Source: Deltaproteobacteria bacterium (GTDB lineage Bacteria; Desulfobacterota; Desulfuromonadia; Geobacterales; Pseudopelobacteraceae). From it: 52,772 nucleotides of DNA. How positions within the stretch are numbered: position 1 is the stretch's first letter; every line of letters begins with the position of its first letter. A program made the position numbers and the translations under genes. The notes beneath the pieces were generated by a model. That model was not told the DNA's origin. It did no database searches and worked only from the letters and a program-made list of their open reading frames with translations. Location of the stretch: assembly GCA_019162745.1 (NCBI GenBank), contig JAFLLC010000089.1:1-52772 (forward strand), read 5' to 3'. Shown piece by piece: positions 35,102-44,600 of this stretch.

Positions 35102-35150
35102 GAAAAGCTTTGTGCATTTTTTATCGGTAATAAAATGAGTCAGTAATACT

Positions 35151-35178
35151 TTGCCGATTGCAAATTTGGCGTTATACT
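35151..35178 (+). promoter_or_regulatory. sigma-70-type promoter of the NAD-GDH gene
   Basis: TTGCCG (35151-35156), 16 bases, TATACT (35173-35178). It lies 37 bases before the ATG at 35215. It diverges from the crotonase promoter across about 50 bases, so the two may share a regulator. Confidence 0.5.
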
Positions 35179-35214
35179 ACGCGCCAACTACCTCATCATC
35201 AGGGAGAATATTCC

Positions 35215-38190
35215 ATGCACCTGCCCACACTTGTTCGCCGCAGCGCAAACTCGTCCCGTATTGCCGCAGAAGAGAATGCCGACTGGCTCCAGCAACATAT
35301 GAGTCCCTATTTTTTTCAGGCCATGGCAGACGAAGAAGAAACTCTGACGCTGCTGGCCAGAGAACTTGGGCGTTTGCAGCATAACCGGCACCTGATTCTG
35401 ACCGACCAGGAAAAACGGCTGGTAATCGCCTGTGTCAATCGCCCAGGTTCGCTTTATGCGACACTTCGCAGCGTGGGGGAGCGTGAAATATCATATGCCA
35501 TGTTTTCTCACTCCAATGCCGGTATGCCGGGAATTGATGGTGAGCTTGAGATCCAGCGCCTTGAATTTGACCTGCGTGGAAATAATGAAATAGACCTCGC
35601 GAGAGCAGTGGATATCCCGGCTGCCTTGATTCGCAAAGTGCGGGCTGAACTCCGCTCTGAGTTTCCCGCTTTTGACCTGAAAAAACTTGACCGCCTGCTC
35701 AAAATACTTTGGCTTAATAATGAAAATTACATCCGCTTGTCGCCACCTACGCGCGTTGCGTATCTTGTCTGGCTGTTCGACAGTGCAAACGCATCGGGGG
35801 GGCTTTTTCTTGATATCACCCAAGTCTATCGCGAAGGGAGCAAGGAAACCAGAGTGCTGTTTGCCGTCGGCAACCCGCCGCAGGGAGAATTCCTGCTGCA
35901 GTTGCTGGAGGTCTTTAACCGGCTTGATATAGGCATCCGCAGGGCTTATTGTCAGACGATCTCAAACGGAATCCATCCCTATTTTCTCGGTTCTTTTCTT
36001 GTCATCAGCCGAACCGGCGAGGATCTCTCCCCCCAAAGTCATCTGGCTGCACGCCTGAAGCGGGAGCTATGTACGACGCAGATTCTGGCGATCTCCTCAC
36101 CCGCCTATCGCGACTATGTTGTTGAAGGACTCATCTCCGGTGAAGATGCTGCTCTGGTAAATGCCTACATCTCCTTCTGCCATACAAGCCTCGCCCACGG
36201 TCAACCGGAACGGTTCGGGCTGGAGGATGTGCAGCGCGCATTTTATGATCACCCCGAAATGGCACAACTGCTGATTCGCCTCTTCAGAACCCGCTTTGAT
36301 CCTGATCTGGCCGAACGGGAGAAGTTTTATGTTGAGGCCCTGACTCAGGCAGAGGAAGCCATAGAGGGCTACAATACCGGTCATCGCTGGCTCGATGATA
36401 TCCGCAGGGCGGTCTATCGCTGTTGCCTGCTGCTGGTCACCCACACCCTGAAAACAAATTTTTTTGTGGTCGAGAAGCAAGCGCTTGCTTTCCGGCTTGA
36501 TCCTGCGTATTTACGGCTGCTTGGGCGGGAATTTACCGCAGACCTGCCGGAAACGATCCCTTTCCGCGTCACCTTTTTCTTCAGCCGTTTTGGCGCCGGC
36601 TATCATGTCGGTTTCTCGGACATCGCCCGTGGCGGCTGGCGTACCGTTATTGCGCGCAGCGCCGATGATTATACCACCTCGGCCAATACAATCTTCCGTG
36701 AAGTTTATGTCCTGGCCAATACACAGCATCTGAAAAACAAGGATATCTACGAGGGGGGCTCCAAGCTGGCGGTTGTTCTGGATGCTTCAGATCTGGAACA
36801 GGCGGGGAGTGAGGCGGAGAACTGCCGCCTTTATAAGCTTCAGTACAGTATTGCCAATGCCTTTCTGGATATATTCATTACCGAAAACGGTACGGCAAAA
36901 GACCTGCGGATTGTCGATTATTACGGTGATGACGAACCGATCGAGATCGGCCCTGACGAGAACATGCATGACGGCATGATTGAGGCGATTGCCGCATTGT
37001 CGAAAAAGCGGGGCTATATCCTTGGCGTCGGCATCATGTCCAGCAAGCGTTTCGGGATCAACCACAAGGAGTACGGCGTCACCTCTACCGGCGTTGTTTC
37101 CTTTGCGGAAATAACGATGGCTGAAGCTGCCGGAATTGACATGCGCCGCGACCCGTTCTCGCTCAAGATGACCGGTGGACCGAATGGTGATGTTGCCGGT
37201 AATGCGCTGCGCATACTCCTTGAACGCTGTCCCGCCGTGCAGATCCGTTTGATACTTGACGGCACAGCGGCGCTCTACGATCCGAACGGTATAAGTCATC
37301 ATGAATTGCGGCGCATCGTGCTGGCGCATGACCTCGATGCCTTTGATCCTGACTCCCTCGGAGAAGGGGGCTTTATCTTGTTCCGCACCGGTCGGCGCGT
37401 GGTAGGGCTGAAGGAGTCGCATCGCAAGGTTACCCGCGCATCGGGAAGGTTTGTAGAGGAGTGGCTGGATATCGATGATTTTAATCGCCTCTACAACCGC
37501 CTGGTTTTTGACGTCAAAGCAGATCTTTTCATCCCGGCGGGCGGGCGCCCCGAAACGATTGACGGCCAGAACTGGCGGTTATTCCTGGATGAAGATGGTC
37601 TGCCATCCTCCGGAGTCATCATTGAAGGCGCCAACTCCTACATCACCCCGGAGGCACGGGTTGGGCTGCAGAACAGCGGCGTGGTGTTGATGCGCGATGC
37701 CTCGGCTAACAAATGCGGCGTCATTTCATCTTCCTACGAAATAATCGCCAACTTGCTGCTGACAGAGCGGGAATTTATGGAGCATAAAGAGCGCTATGCC
37801 GCTGATGTGCTGACTATTCTCGAAAAACGGGCTGCCGACGAGGCGCGTCTGATTCTGCGCCGGAGGACTGAATCCGGAGGGATTCTCCTTTACAGTGAGA
37901 TTTCCGAAACCATCAGCCTGAACATCAACAGCCTCTACACCCGGCTGTTCGACTTTTTCTCGGCCCGTCCGGAACTCTGTCTGCAAGCCCCGTTTCGGCA
38001 AGCCATTCTCAGCCATCTACCGCGAATGCTGCAGGAATCAGCTGCGTACCGCCAGCGGATCAGGAATTTGCCGCAAAAATATCTCTGTGCAATCCTGGCG
38101 GCCGAGATAGGTTCGTCGCTGGTATATAGCGGCAGCCGCGATGCCGACTTCGAGGATATGATCAGGCGGCATCTGGCGCGGGTGCTGTGA
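35215..38190 (+). CDS. large NAD-type glutamate dehydrogenase (about 115 kDa class)
   Basis: A 991-residue enzyme that degrades glutamate to 2-oxoglutarate in the NAD-linked direction. The C-terminal two thirds carry the GDH catalytic and Rossmann regions: ARGGWRTV, GGSKLAVVLDASD, GGPNGDVAGNALRIL and a late EGANSYITPEA. The N-terminal part (residues 1-400) is a large regulatory domain without clear ACT repeats, as in this size class. The ATG at 35215 follows AGGGAG; an upstream ATG at 35158 lies before or within the promoter. It is unrelated in size to gdhA. It is likely used when amino acids feed the cell; that is inferred. Confidence 0.86.
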   Translation: MHLPTLVRRSANSSRIAAEENADWLQQHMSPYFFQAMADEEETLTLLARELGRLQHNRHLILTDQEKRLVIACVNRPGSLYATLRSVGEREISYAMFSHSNAGMPGIDGELEIQRLEFDLRGNNEIDLARAVDIPAALIRKVRAELRSEFPAFDLKKLDRLLKILWLNNENYIRLSPPTRVAYLVWLFDSANASGGLFLDITQVYREGSKETRVLFAVGNPPQGEFLLQLLEVFNRLDIGIRRAYCQTISNGIHPYFLGSFLVISRTGEDLSPQSHLAARLKRELCTTQILAISSPAYRDYVVEGLISGEDAALVNAYISFCHTSLAHGQPERFGLEDVQRAFYDHPEMAQLLIRLFRTRFDPDLAEREKFYVEALTQAEEAIEGYNTGHRWLDDIRRAVYRCCLLLVTHTLKTNFFVVEKQALAFRLDPAYLRLLGREFTADLPETIPFRVTFFFSRFGAGYHVGFSDIARGGWRTVIARSADDYTTSANTIFREVYVLANTQHLKNKDIYEGGSKLAVVLDASDLEQAGSEAENCRLYKLQYSIANAFLDIFITENGTAKDLRIVDYYGDDEPIEIGPDENMHDGMIEAIAALSKKRGYILGVGIMSSKRFGINHKEYGVTSTGVVSFAEITMAEAAGIDMRRDPFSLKMTGGPNGDVAGNALRILLERCPAVQIRLILDGTAALYDPNGISHHELRRIVLAHDLDAFDPDSLGEGGFILFRTGRRVVGLKESHRKVTRASGRFVEEWLDIDDFNRLYNRLVFDVKADLFIPAGGRPETIDGQNWRLFLDEDGLPSSGVIIEGANSYITPEARVGLQNSGVVLMRDASANKCGVISSSYEIIANLLLTEREFMEHKERYAADVLTILEKRAADEARLILRRRTESGGILLYSEISETISLNINSLYTRLFDFFSARPELCLQAPFRQAILSHLPRMLQESAAYRQRIRNLPQKYLCAILAAEIGSSLVYSGSRDADFEDMIRRHLARVL

Positions 38191-38293
38191 AGGGGACCTG
38201 CAGCACCCGGCATCGTAGACACCAGTACTCTCATTAAGAACAGGCTTTTTAAAATGCCATCTTCTGTGGTAGAAACAGAGGGATATTGTCAGT

Positions 38294-39025
38294 ATGTGGA
38301 GAACTAATGTGATCGAAAAACAGAGGGATGCGACAACCGTCCTGCTGATCTGCCGTGAAGGGATAAGCCGTCAGCTTTATCAGGCGGAACTTGATGACAC
38401 CGGAGTGTCACCGGTTTGCGTTTCGGCACTGATGGGATTTTTCCGCCGTGGCGTTTACTGTCCGCTAAGTGGAATCCTGGTTGATATGCCGACGTATATG
38501 CGCAGCAGTGAAGAGGAAAAACGCCTGCTGACGGAGCTGGTCGGGCTTTTTCCCGCTCTGCGACTCAAATGTAACGAATCCACCGGCGAGATCCGCACCC
38601 TCCCTTTTGGGACGGCCTACCCCGGAAATACATCCCCGGCAGTTTTTGTGCAGAAATATTGTACTGTCTTTGTTGCGCGCAAGATACGAACCTGTGAACG
38701 GTCCAAGCTGCATCTACCGGCACTGCTGGGCAGGTCTCTTCCGCTGGAGAACCTTTCTGGAGCACGGTCTGTGACCGCAAGCATATCCCGCGGCGGCTGT
38801 TTTCTGGTCAGCTTCGCACCATGGCTAGTCGGTGACCGGGGCTGGCTTGTCCTGCCTGATTTGAATGATACGACGCCTATTCCTGTGGAGGTCTGCTCGA
38901 TCCGGTTGTGGGGGGAATGTAATACTCTGTCTGGAATGGGGGTCAGATTCATTGATCTGACCGTGGCGCAGCAAGACGAAGTGGGGCGTCTGGGTGGGGC
39001 GAGTCTTATGCAGGATGACCACTGA
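38294..39025 (+). CDS. PilZ-like domain protein, possible c-di-GMP effector
   Basis: A 243-residue protein. The C-terminal half reads as PilZ-like: RSKLHLPALLG, then TASISRGGCFLVS, where the c-di-GMP motif is (D/N)xSxxG; the arginine motif is only partly matched. The N-terminal half (to residue 125) is a divergent extension resembling YcgR-type or cPilZ N-termini. AGAGGG lies 10 bases before the ATG. It is followed after 71 bases by a run of signalling genes, so it may be their output. Binding of c-di-GMP cannot be confirmed. Confidence 0.65.
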   Translation: MWRTNVIEKQRDATTVLLICREGISRQLYQAELDDTGVSPVCVSALMGFFRRGVYCPLSGILVDMPTYMRSSEEEKRLLTELVGLFPALRLKCNESTGEIRTLPFGTAYPGNTSPAVFVQKYCTVFVARKIRTCERSKLHLPALLGRSLPLENLSGARSVTASISRGGCFLVSFAPWLVGDRGWLVLPDLNDTTPIPVEVCSIRLWGECNTLSGMGVRFIDLTVAQQDEVGRLGGASLMQDDH

Positions 39026-39096
39026 TTGCCGGAACAGTTTTTAAATGGTGCGGCAGTGCTGTTTGACAACGTATTTTTGAGCTTGCAGGGGGGTTT

Positions 39097-39432
39097 GTGG
39101 GCAAGGTTGCCATAGAAAATATAGAAAGTGGAATGGTTCTCGCGAGCGATGTTCATGACCGGTCGGGGCGCATGCTTCTGGGGAGCGGGGCTGAACTGAC
39201 ACAAAAGCATCTGGTTATCTTCCGTACCTGGGGCGTGTTGGAGGTGGATATAGCCGGTCATGGGAGTGATGAAGGCACAGATCAGATGCCGGCAGATGTT
39301 GACCCGCTGGAGCTGATTGCCGCCGGGCAGGCGTTGGCGCCTCTCTTTCGGCATACGAATACGATCCATCCTGCGATTATTGAGCTGGTACGGCTTGCGG
39401 CGCTAAGAAAGGTTCAGCATGGCACTGTCTGA
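39097..39432 (+). CDS. HD-associated accessory domain protein
   Basis: A 111-residue protein starting at GTG after GGGGGG. It reads like the N-terminal domain that usually precedes HD-GYP or HDOD proteins (IESGMVLASDVHDRSGRMLL, GSGAELTQKHLVIF). Here it is encoded separately and overlaps the HDOD gene by 14 bases, which suggests that the two proteins work together. Function is not established. Confidence 0.65.
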   Translation: MGKVAIENIESGMVLASDVHDRSGRMLLGSGAELTQKHLVIFRTWGVLEVDIAGHGSDEGTDQMPADVDPLELIAAGQALAPLFRHTNTIHPAIIELVRLAALRKVQHGTV

Positions 39433-40294
39433 TTGCCCGGCCACGACGATAGAGAACATTGTAGATGAGACCGGTACGGTCTACTCTCTCCCGCTGTTCT
39501 ACGAACATTTAAATGAAGCTATCAACCATCCTCGCTGCTCCACGTATGATATCTCCAGAATTATCACGGAGGATCAGGGACTCACAGCACGGCTGCTGCG
39601 GCTGGCCAACAGCCCCATGTTCGGCTGTTATGCAAAAGTTGACTCAATCACCAAGGCGGTAACAATCCTTGGAACCCAGCAGCTGCGGGATCTGGCGCTG
39701 GCTGCTTCGGTCATGGGCGTGTTTAAGGATATCCCGGAAGAGCTGCTGAACATGAGCTCCTTCTGGCAGCACAGTATCGCCTGTGGTATTATAGCCCGCA
39801 GCCTGGCCGTCTACCGTCGTGAGGCCAACGTGGAACGCCTCTTTGTCGCCGGCATGCTGCATGATGTGGGACAGGTGGTGCTGGCGGCAGCCCGCCCCGA
39901 GGTGAGCCGTGAGCTTCTGGAGGCGCAGCGGGATACCGGCAGACTTTACCTGAATTTGGAACGGGAACGGCTTGGTTTTGATCACGCCGATCTGGGCGGG
40001 GCGCTGCTGAAAAAGTGGAAAATTCCGGCCAGTATCGGTGAACCGGTCGCTTGTCATCACAATCCCGGAACGGCCGAGCAGTTCCGTCTTGAAACAGCTT
40101 TGATCCATCTTTCAGATATCATCTGTCAGGCCATGGAGTTGGGGCGGGGGGCAGGACGGGGGGTGCCGCCGCTTGATGAGCCGGCCTGGGATCGGCTGGG
40201 GTTGTCACCTCAGATGCTGGGAACTGTTCTGAAGCAGTCAGAGGGTCAGATATTGGAGACTTATGCAATTCTCTCAGGAGGGGTTGATGACTGA
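39419..40294 (+). CDS. HDOD-domain signalling protein
   Basis: A 291-residue protein with an HDOD domain (residues 20-220) that retains the HD pair in GMLHDVGQ and the region ITEDQGLTARLLRLANS. HDOD proteins are thought to be signalling adaptors in c-di-GMP and stress responses and usually lack phosphodiesterase activity. The C-terminal 70 residues include CHHNPGTAEQFRLE, which is also HD-like. It overlaps the preceding gene by 14 bases and the kinase gene by 8, so the set is one coupled operon. Confidence 0.82.
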   Translation: MALSDCPATTIENIVDETGTVYSLPLFYEHLNEAINHPRCSTYDISRIITEDQGLTARLLRLANSPMFGCYAKVDSITKAVTILGTQQLRDLALAASVMGVFKDIPEELLNMSSFWQHSIACGIIARSLAVYRREANVERLFVAGMLHDVGQVVLAAARPEVSRELLEAQRDTGRLYLNLERERLGFDHADLGGALLKKWKIPASIGEPVACHHNPGTAEQFRLETALIHLSDIICQAMELGRGAGRGVPPLDEPAWDRLGLSPQMLGTVLKQSEGQILETYAILSGGVDD

Positions 40295-42467
40295 TCGGAG
40301 CATATCCAGATCGCCTGAGTTTCTACAGGAGCGGGTCAGTTACCTTGAGGAGTCTAACCAGCGCTTTATGCTGATTTTGGAAATGCTGGCTTCCAGTAGC
40401 GAGTTTCAGGGAGATCTCAGTACCGCCAAGAATGGAGAGGGGATTTTCAAGGCAACGGCCAGCCAGTTGCGGCGCCTTTTTAACTTTGCATCCATGGGTT
40501 TTTTTGATAGTCAGGATGACGGCAGTTTTGAGCTGCTGGTGGCCGATCCTGACGGGGCGCATGATAATCTGCAGACTCTCGTTGAGGCACGCATGATGGA
40601 TGGTACTTTTGCCTGGGCGCTCAACCGCAACCAGGCAGTCCTTGTCCCGACAGGATGCGGCGAAACACTCCTGCTGCAGGTGGTAGCTACCCAGTCCCGC
40701 GTCCGGGGGATGTTCGTCGGCATGCTTCCCGGCAGCTCGGCTGCAATGGATGCCGCCTCACTGAATGCTCTTTCGATAGTGCTGTATACATGCGCGTATG
40801 CACTGGAGAGCAAAGTTTTATACGGTCTGCTGCATGATCACACCCAGAACCTGGAAGAACGGGTGCAGACGAGGACCCGTGATCTGGAAGAGGCCCGCCG
40901 GCTTGCAGAGGCGGCCAGTCTGGCCAAAAGTGATTTTCTCGCCAATATGAGCCATGAGATCCGCACCCCGATGAACGGGGTAATGGGAATGACAGAGTTG
41001 CTTCTGCAGGGAGGGCTGCCCCCGCAGAAGGAAAAACAGTATCTGGGTGCCATCAAGGACTCTGCCGACAGCCTGATGCTTATTATCAACGATATCCTGG
41101 ATTTTTCCAAAATTGAAGCCGGAAGATTCGCTCTGGAAAAAACCACCTTCAGGCTCCAGGATACACTAGAGCGCTGCATGAGCGGTCTACTGGTGAGAGT
41201 CGAGGGGAAAGGTCTCAAGGCTACTCACCGGATTGATACATCTGTGCCGATCTGCCTGGTAGGAGACCCTGGACGTCTGCGCCAGATTCTGACCAACCTC
41301 GTAGGAAATGCGATCAAGTTTTGTCAGCAGGGAAGCATCTCTGTAGAAGTCGATCTGGAATCCACAGAAAGAGATGAAGTTCTCCTGCATGTTCGTGTAA
41401 ACGACACCGGCATTGGCATTGCGGAAGAATCCTGTCAGCGGATCTTTGAACAATTCGAACAGGCCGATAGCTCCACCACAAGAAAATTCGGCGGAACCGG
41501 TCTTGGTCTGGCTATCAGTAAAAAACTGGTAGAACTGATGGGAGGAAAAATCTGGGTTGAGAGCCGTCTGGGAGTTGGGAGCTGTTTTCACTTTACGGCC
41601 CACTTTTTGCGCGGGAATGAAAAATCGCTGCCGACGGACGAAGGGGCCGCTTTGGCTTCGAGCCAAACCCGGCAGGTTCCGCTTGACATTCTTGTTGCCG
41701 ATGATGTCGAGATAAACCGTGCCCTTGTGCAGGCTATTCTGGAACCATACGGCCACCGGATAACATTTGCAGAAAATGGTCGGAAAGCACTTGAGGCATA
41801 TGAGTCCAAGCGGTTTAACCTCGTATTAATGGATATCCAGATGCCTGAGATGGACGGCCTGCAGGCGGCTATGGCAATTCGGGGATATGAACGCGCCGCC
41901 GGGCGGAGTGAAGCCGTACCGATCGTTGCCATGACCGCCTTTGCCGGGAACGAAGATCGTCAGCTCTGCCTCAATGCCGGGATGAACGATTATCTGACAA
42001 AGCCTGCCAAACCTGCACAGTTGCTGCAGCTGTTGGATAAATTCTGTTCCCGCCCGATAAGTTCCGCTGAAGCGGTGGCAGGTGATGCGCCAGCGGCAGC
42101 GATAACTGCGCCGGACGAACTTGGTGCGCCGGTGGTGGTATTTGCGAGGGACGAACTTCTGGAACGGCTTGGGGGGAGGTCAGAGATGATCCCCCGTTTT
42201 GTCGGGCTTTTTTGTAAAGGGGTCTCGTCTGAGTTGGAAGGGCTGGTTACGGCGTTGGCGGCGGGTGACGCCGACAGAGTGCGGCGGCATGCTCACGCGA
42301 TCAAGGGGTCATCCGGGAATATAGCAGCACAACGTATGTATAAGACGGCAGGGCTGATCGAAAAAGCTGCCAAAGAGGGTGACCTGACGGAGGCGCCGCA
42401 GCAGCTCGCCTCGCTGCAGCAGGAATATCTGGCGTTTACAGCGGCTGCCGACGTTTTAGAAGCTTAG
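40287..42467 (+). CDS. hybrid histidine kinase (GAF-like, HisKA, HATPase, REC, HPt)
   Basis: A 726-residue soluble kinase: N-terminal coiled coil and a GAF-like sensor (residues about 20-190), HisKA with H223 (NMSHEIRTPMNG), HATPase (TNLVGNAIKF, GGTGLGLAI), a receiver with D516 (LMDIQMPEMDG) and a C-terminal HPt with H670 (HAIKGSSGN). It has no transmembrane helix, so it senses a cytoplasmic signal. The ATG at 40287 follows GGAGG, in a frame that is open 8 residues earlier. It overlaps the HDOD gene, and a stand-alone receiver follows after 8 bases, which is the likely phosphate acceptor. Confidence 0.88.
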   Translation: MTDRSISRSPEFLQERVSYLEESNQRFMLILEMLASSSEFQGDLSTAKNGEGIFKATASQLRRLFNFASMGFFDSQDDGSFELLVADPDGAHDNLQTLVEARMMDGTFAWALNRNQAVLVPTGCGETLLLQVVATQSRVRGMFVGMLPGSSAAMDAASLNALSIVLYTCAYALESKVLYGLLHDHTQNLEERVQTRTRDLEEARRLAEAASLAKSDFLANMSHEIRTPMNGVMGMTELLLQGGLPPQKEKQYLGAIKDSADSLMLIINDILDFSKIEAGRFALEKTTFRLQDTLERCMSGLLVRVEGKGLKATHRIDTSVPICLVGDPGRLRQILTNLVGNAIKFCQQGSISVEVDLESTERDEVLLHVRVNDTGIGIAEESCQRIFEQFEQADSSTTRKFGGTGLGLAISKKLVELMGGKIWVESRLGVGSCFHFTAHFLRGNEKSLPTDEGAALASSQTRQVPLDILVADDVEINRALVQAILEPYGHRITFAENGRKALEAYESKRFNLVLMDIQMPEMDGLQAAMAIRGYERAAGRSEAVPIVAMTAFAGNEDRQLCLNAGMNDYLTKPAKPAQLLQLLDKFCSRPISSAEAVAGDAPAAAITAPDELGAPVVVFARDELLERLGGRSEMIPRFVGLFCKGVSSELEGLVTALAAGDADRVRRHAHAIKGSSGNIAAQRMYKTAGLIEKAAKEGDLTEAPQQLASLQQEYLAFTAAADVLEA

Positions 42468-42475
42468 GGGGGAAT

Positions 42476-42880
42476 ATGGTGAGGTGTCTGGTTGTGGATG
42501 ATGATGAGTTGGGACGTGAACTGATATCCCAGTACCTGGAAGGGGTCGCTGACTGCGAGATGGCGGAAAACGGTTTGAAGGCGGTTGATAAGTTCCGCAC
42601 CGCTTTCGAGGGTGGCACTCCTTATGATCTGATAATCCTGGATCTTGTCATGCCTGAAATGGACGGCCATGCCGCCGCAAAAGAAATTCGCACGATCGAG
42701 AAGGAGTGGGGCGTCTCGATAAACGATGGTGTTAACATTATAGTGCTCTCCTCTTTGAGCACCCCAGGCGACGTGATCCATGCCTATGTTTCGGCCAGGT
42801 CAGCCGCACATCTTTTGAAGCCGGTTCAACCTGACAAGCTGCTTGTAACCCTGAGTAAGCTGGGGATATGCAAACAGTAA
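42476..42880 (+). CDS. single-domain response regulator (CheY-like)
   Basis: A 134-residue receiver with the acidic pocket D8-D10 (VVDDDEL), phospho-acceptor D56 (LDLVMPEMDG) and K115 (LLKPVQ). No output domain is attached. It follows the hybrid kinase by 8 bases, so it is probably phosphorylated by its HPt. Outputs may run through HDOD or PilZ proteins encoded in the same operon; that is inference. Confidence 0.88.
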   Translation: MVRCLVVDDDELGRELISQYLEGVADCEMAENGLKAVDKFRTAFEGGTPYDLIILDLVMPEMDGHAAAKEIRTIEKEWGVSINDGVNIIVLSSLSTPGDVIHAYVSARSAAHLLKPVQPDKLLVTLSKLGICKQ

Positions 42881-42990
42881 TAATTGAGGTTGTACTATGG
42901 CTGAATGTATTTGATTCCACCTCTGCGCTGTGCTAAAAACAAAACCTCTTTACATTTATTTTTCTGAAAACTCGATAAAAGGAGCCTGCC

Positions 42991-43236
42991 ATGTCAACCA
43001 ATAACGATAACGCTGCAGCTGCTATGATTGCCTTTGTTTCCGGTGCCGTAATCGGTACTGCCGCCGCCCTGCTGCTGGCCCCGGTCCCGGGGCGTAAATT
43101 ACGTGGAAGGCTTTCTGATCTGGGGGAAACCACCGCCGATCGTATGAAGCGGATTGCCCGCGACGCCAGGTTCAAAGTTACCCCCAGGAGTAAAGGCCCC
43201 GGCTACGAGTACGACGGCGGGGATGCCTGGATTTAA
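42991..43236 (+). CDS. small YtxH-domain protein (second copy)
   Basis: An 81-residue protein with an N-terminal helix ending in the YtxH signature (AVIGTAAALLLAPVPGRKL) and a basic tail (RMKRIARDARFKV). AAAGGAGCC precedes the ATG. It shares the fold with the protein at 27551 but is shorter. It is probably membrane-anchored; the function is unknown. Confidence 0.72.
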   Translation: MSTNNDNAAAAMIAFVSGAVIGTAAALLLAPVPGRKLRGRLSDLGETTADRMKRIARDARFKVTPRSKGPGYEYDGGDAWI

Positions 43237-43251
43237 TCGGATATTATTCAG

Positions 43252-44514
43252 ATGGAACTGAAATATGGTTCGACTGCATTTACTCTCAACCTCCCGCCGG
43301 ACCGAATGGCGGGAGTTATCGCTCCTTCGCCGGTTGTCGTTGATAACTCCCCCGCAGAGATAATCGAAGCCGCACTGGATGGCTGTCACCGCTATCTATC
43401 CTCCTTCAGGCCGGGTGAGAGGGTGGTAATCGTAACCTCGGACATCACCCGTTATACCGGCAGTGAAATATACCTGCCGCTGCTGGTAGAACGTCTGAAC
43501 CGCCAGGGAATTGCCGACCGTGATATTGAAATTCTGATAGCCCTCGGCATTCATCGCAAGCAAACCGAGCAGGAGCATCGCAAGATTACCGGATCGCTCT
43601 ACGGTCGGATATCAGTTTCAGATCACCAATGCGATGACAATGATTCATTGACCTTTATCGGCAGAACATCGAACGGTATCAAAGTCAGCATCAACAGCAA
43701 GGCTGCGGCGGCTGATCACCTGATCCTGACCGGCACGATCGGTTTCCATTACTTCGCCGGTTTCGGTGGCGGGCGCAAGAGCGTGCTGCCGGGTATCGCC
43801 AGCCGCAAGGCCTGCATGGCGAGCCACTTTGCCGTGCTTAACCAGGGTGAGGGGAGCGGCAAAAATCCGTTGGCAACCACCGGTAATCTGGAGGGGAATC
43901 CTGTTCACCGTGCCATGCTCGAAGGATGTGCTCTGGCAAAGCCCGCCTTTATCCTTAATACCGTATTAGGAGCCGACAAGCGTGTCATAGCCGTTTATGC
44001 CGGCGATTGGCGCGAAGCGCATGAGGCCGGCTGCCGATTTTATCGGGAAAAATTTGCCTGGCCACTGGCGGAAAGGTGTGATCTGGTGGTCGCCTCCTGT
44101 GGCGGCTTCCCCAAGGATATCAATCTTATTCAAGCCCATAAGTCGATGGAATACGCTGCTCAGGCCCTCAAGGACGGAGGGGTGATGATCCTGCTCGCGG
44201 AGTGCCGCGACGGTTTCGGCAACGGTACGTTCTTTAACTGGTTTCGTCATAAGAGTCTGGAAACGTTTGAAACAGCACTGCGGGCGCAGTACGAGATCAA
44301 CGGCCAGACCGCCTACTCACTGCTGCAGAAGGCGCTCCGCCTCCGGATCATTCTTGTCTCGAAGTTTCCAGTTAACCAGGTCGAGGAAATGGGGATGCTT
44401 CCGGCGCAGACACTTGATGAAGCCATGGAGCTGGCAGGCCGGATGCTCCCTGCAGGCTGGCGCTGCTATCTGATGCCTGAGGCGGGAAGTGTGCTCCCTG
44501 TGGCTGCAGCATGA
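43252..44514 (+). CDS. larA: LarA-like nickel-pincer-cofactor racemase
   Basis: A 420-residue enzyme of the lactate racemase LarA family. The nickel-pincer ligands align by spacing with those of L. plantarum: H101 (GIHRK), H166 (GFHYFAG), K176 (GGGRKSVLPG) and H192 (ASHFA), where L. plantarum has H108, H174, K184 and H200. No larB, larC or larE is in the window, so the cofactor must come from elsewhere. Larger LarA homologues racemise other 2-hydroxy acids, so lactate is not certain. The ribosome site is weak. Confidence 0.82.
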   Translation: MELKYGSTAFTLNLPPDRMAGVIAPSPVVVDNSPAEIIEAALDGCHRYLSSFRPGERVVIVTSDITRYTGSEIYLPLLVERLNRQGIADRDIEILIALGIHRKQTEQEHRKITGSLYGRISVSDHQCDDNDSLTFIGRTSNGIKVSINSKAAAADHLILTGTIGFHYFAGFGGGRKSVLPGIASRKACMASHFAVLNQGEGSGKNPLATTGNLEGNPVHRAMLEGCALAKPAFILNTVLGADKRVIAVYAGDWREAHEAGCRFYREKFAWPLAERCDLVVASCGGFPKDINLIQAHKSMEYAAQALKDGGVMILLAECRDGFGNGTFFNWFRHKSLETFETALRAQYEINGQTAYSLLQKALRLRIILVSKFPVNQVEEMGMLPAQTLDEAMELAGRMLPAGWRCYLMPEAGSVLPVAAA

Positions 44515-44600
44515 TCGCCCTTCACAAAACTGATTGCCTGCGAGACCCTCGTTGTTATGCTGCCGCCGTTTGCCTGTCAATATACCCAGGAAGTGAATGA

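Noticed and set aside
38180-38208. GGGTGCTG/CAGCACCC hairpin over the end of the NAD-GDH gene
   Set aside because: It has no T tract; it may be a chance pairing overlapping the stop codon.
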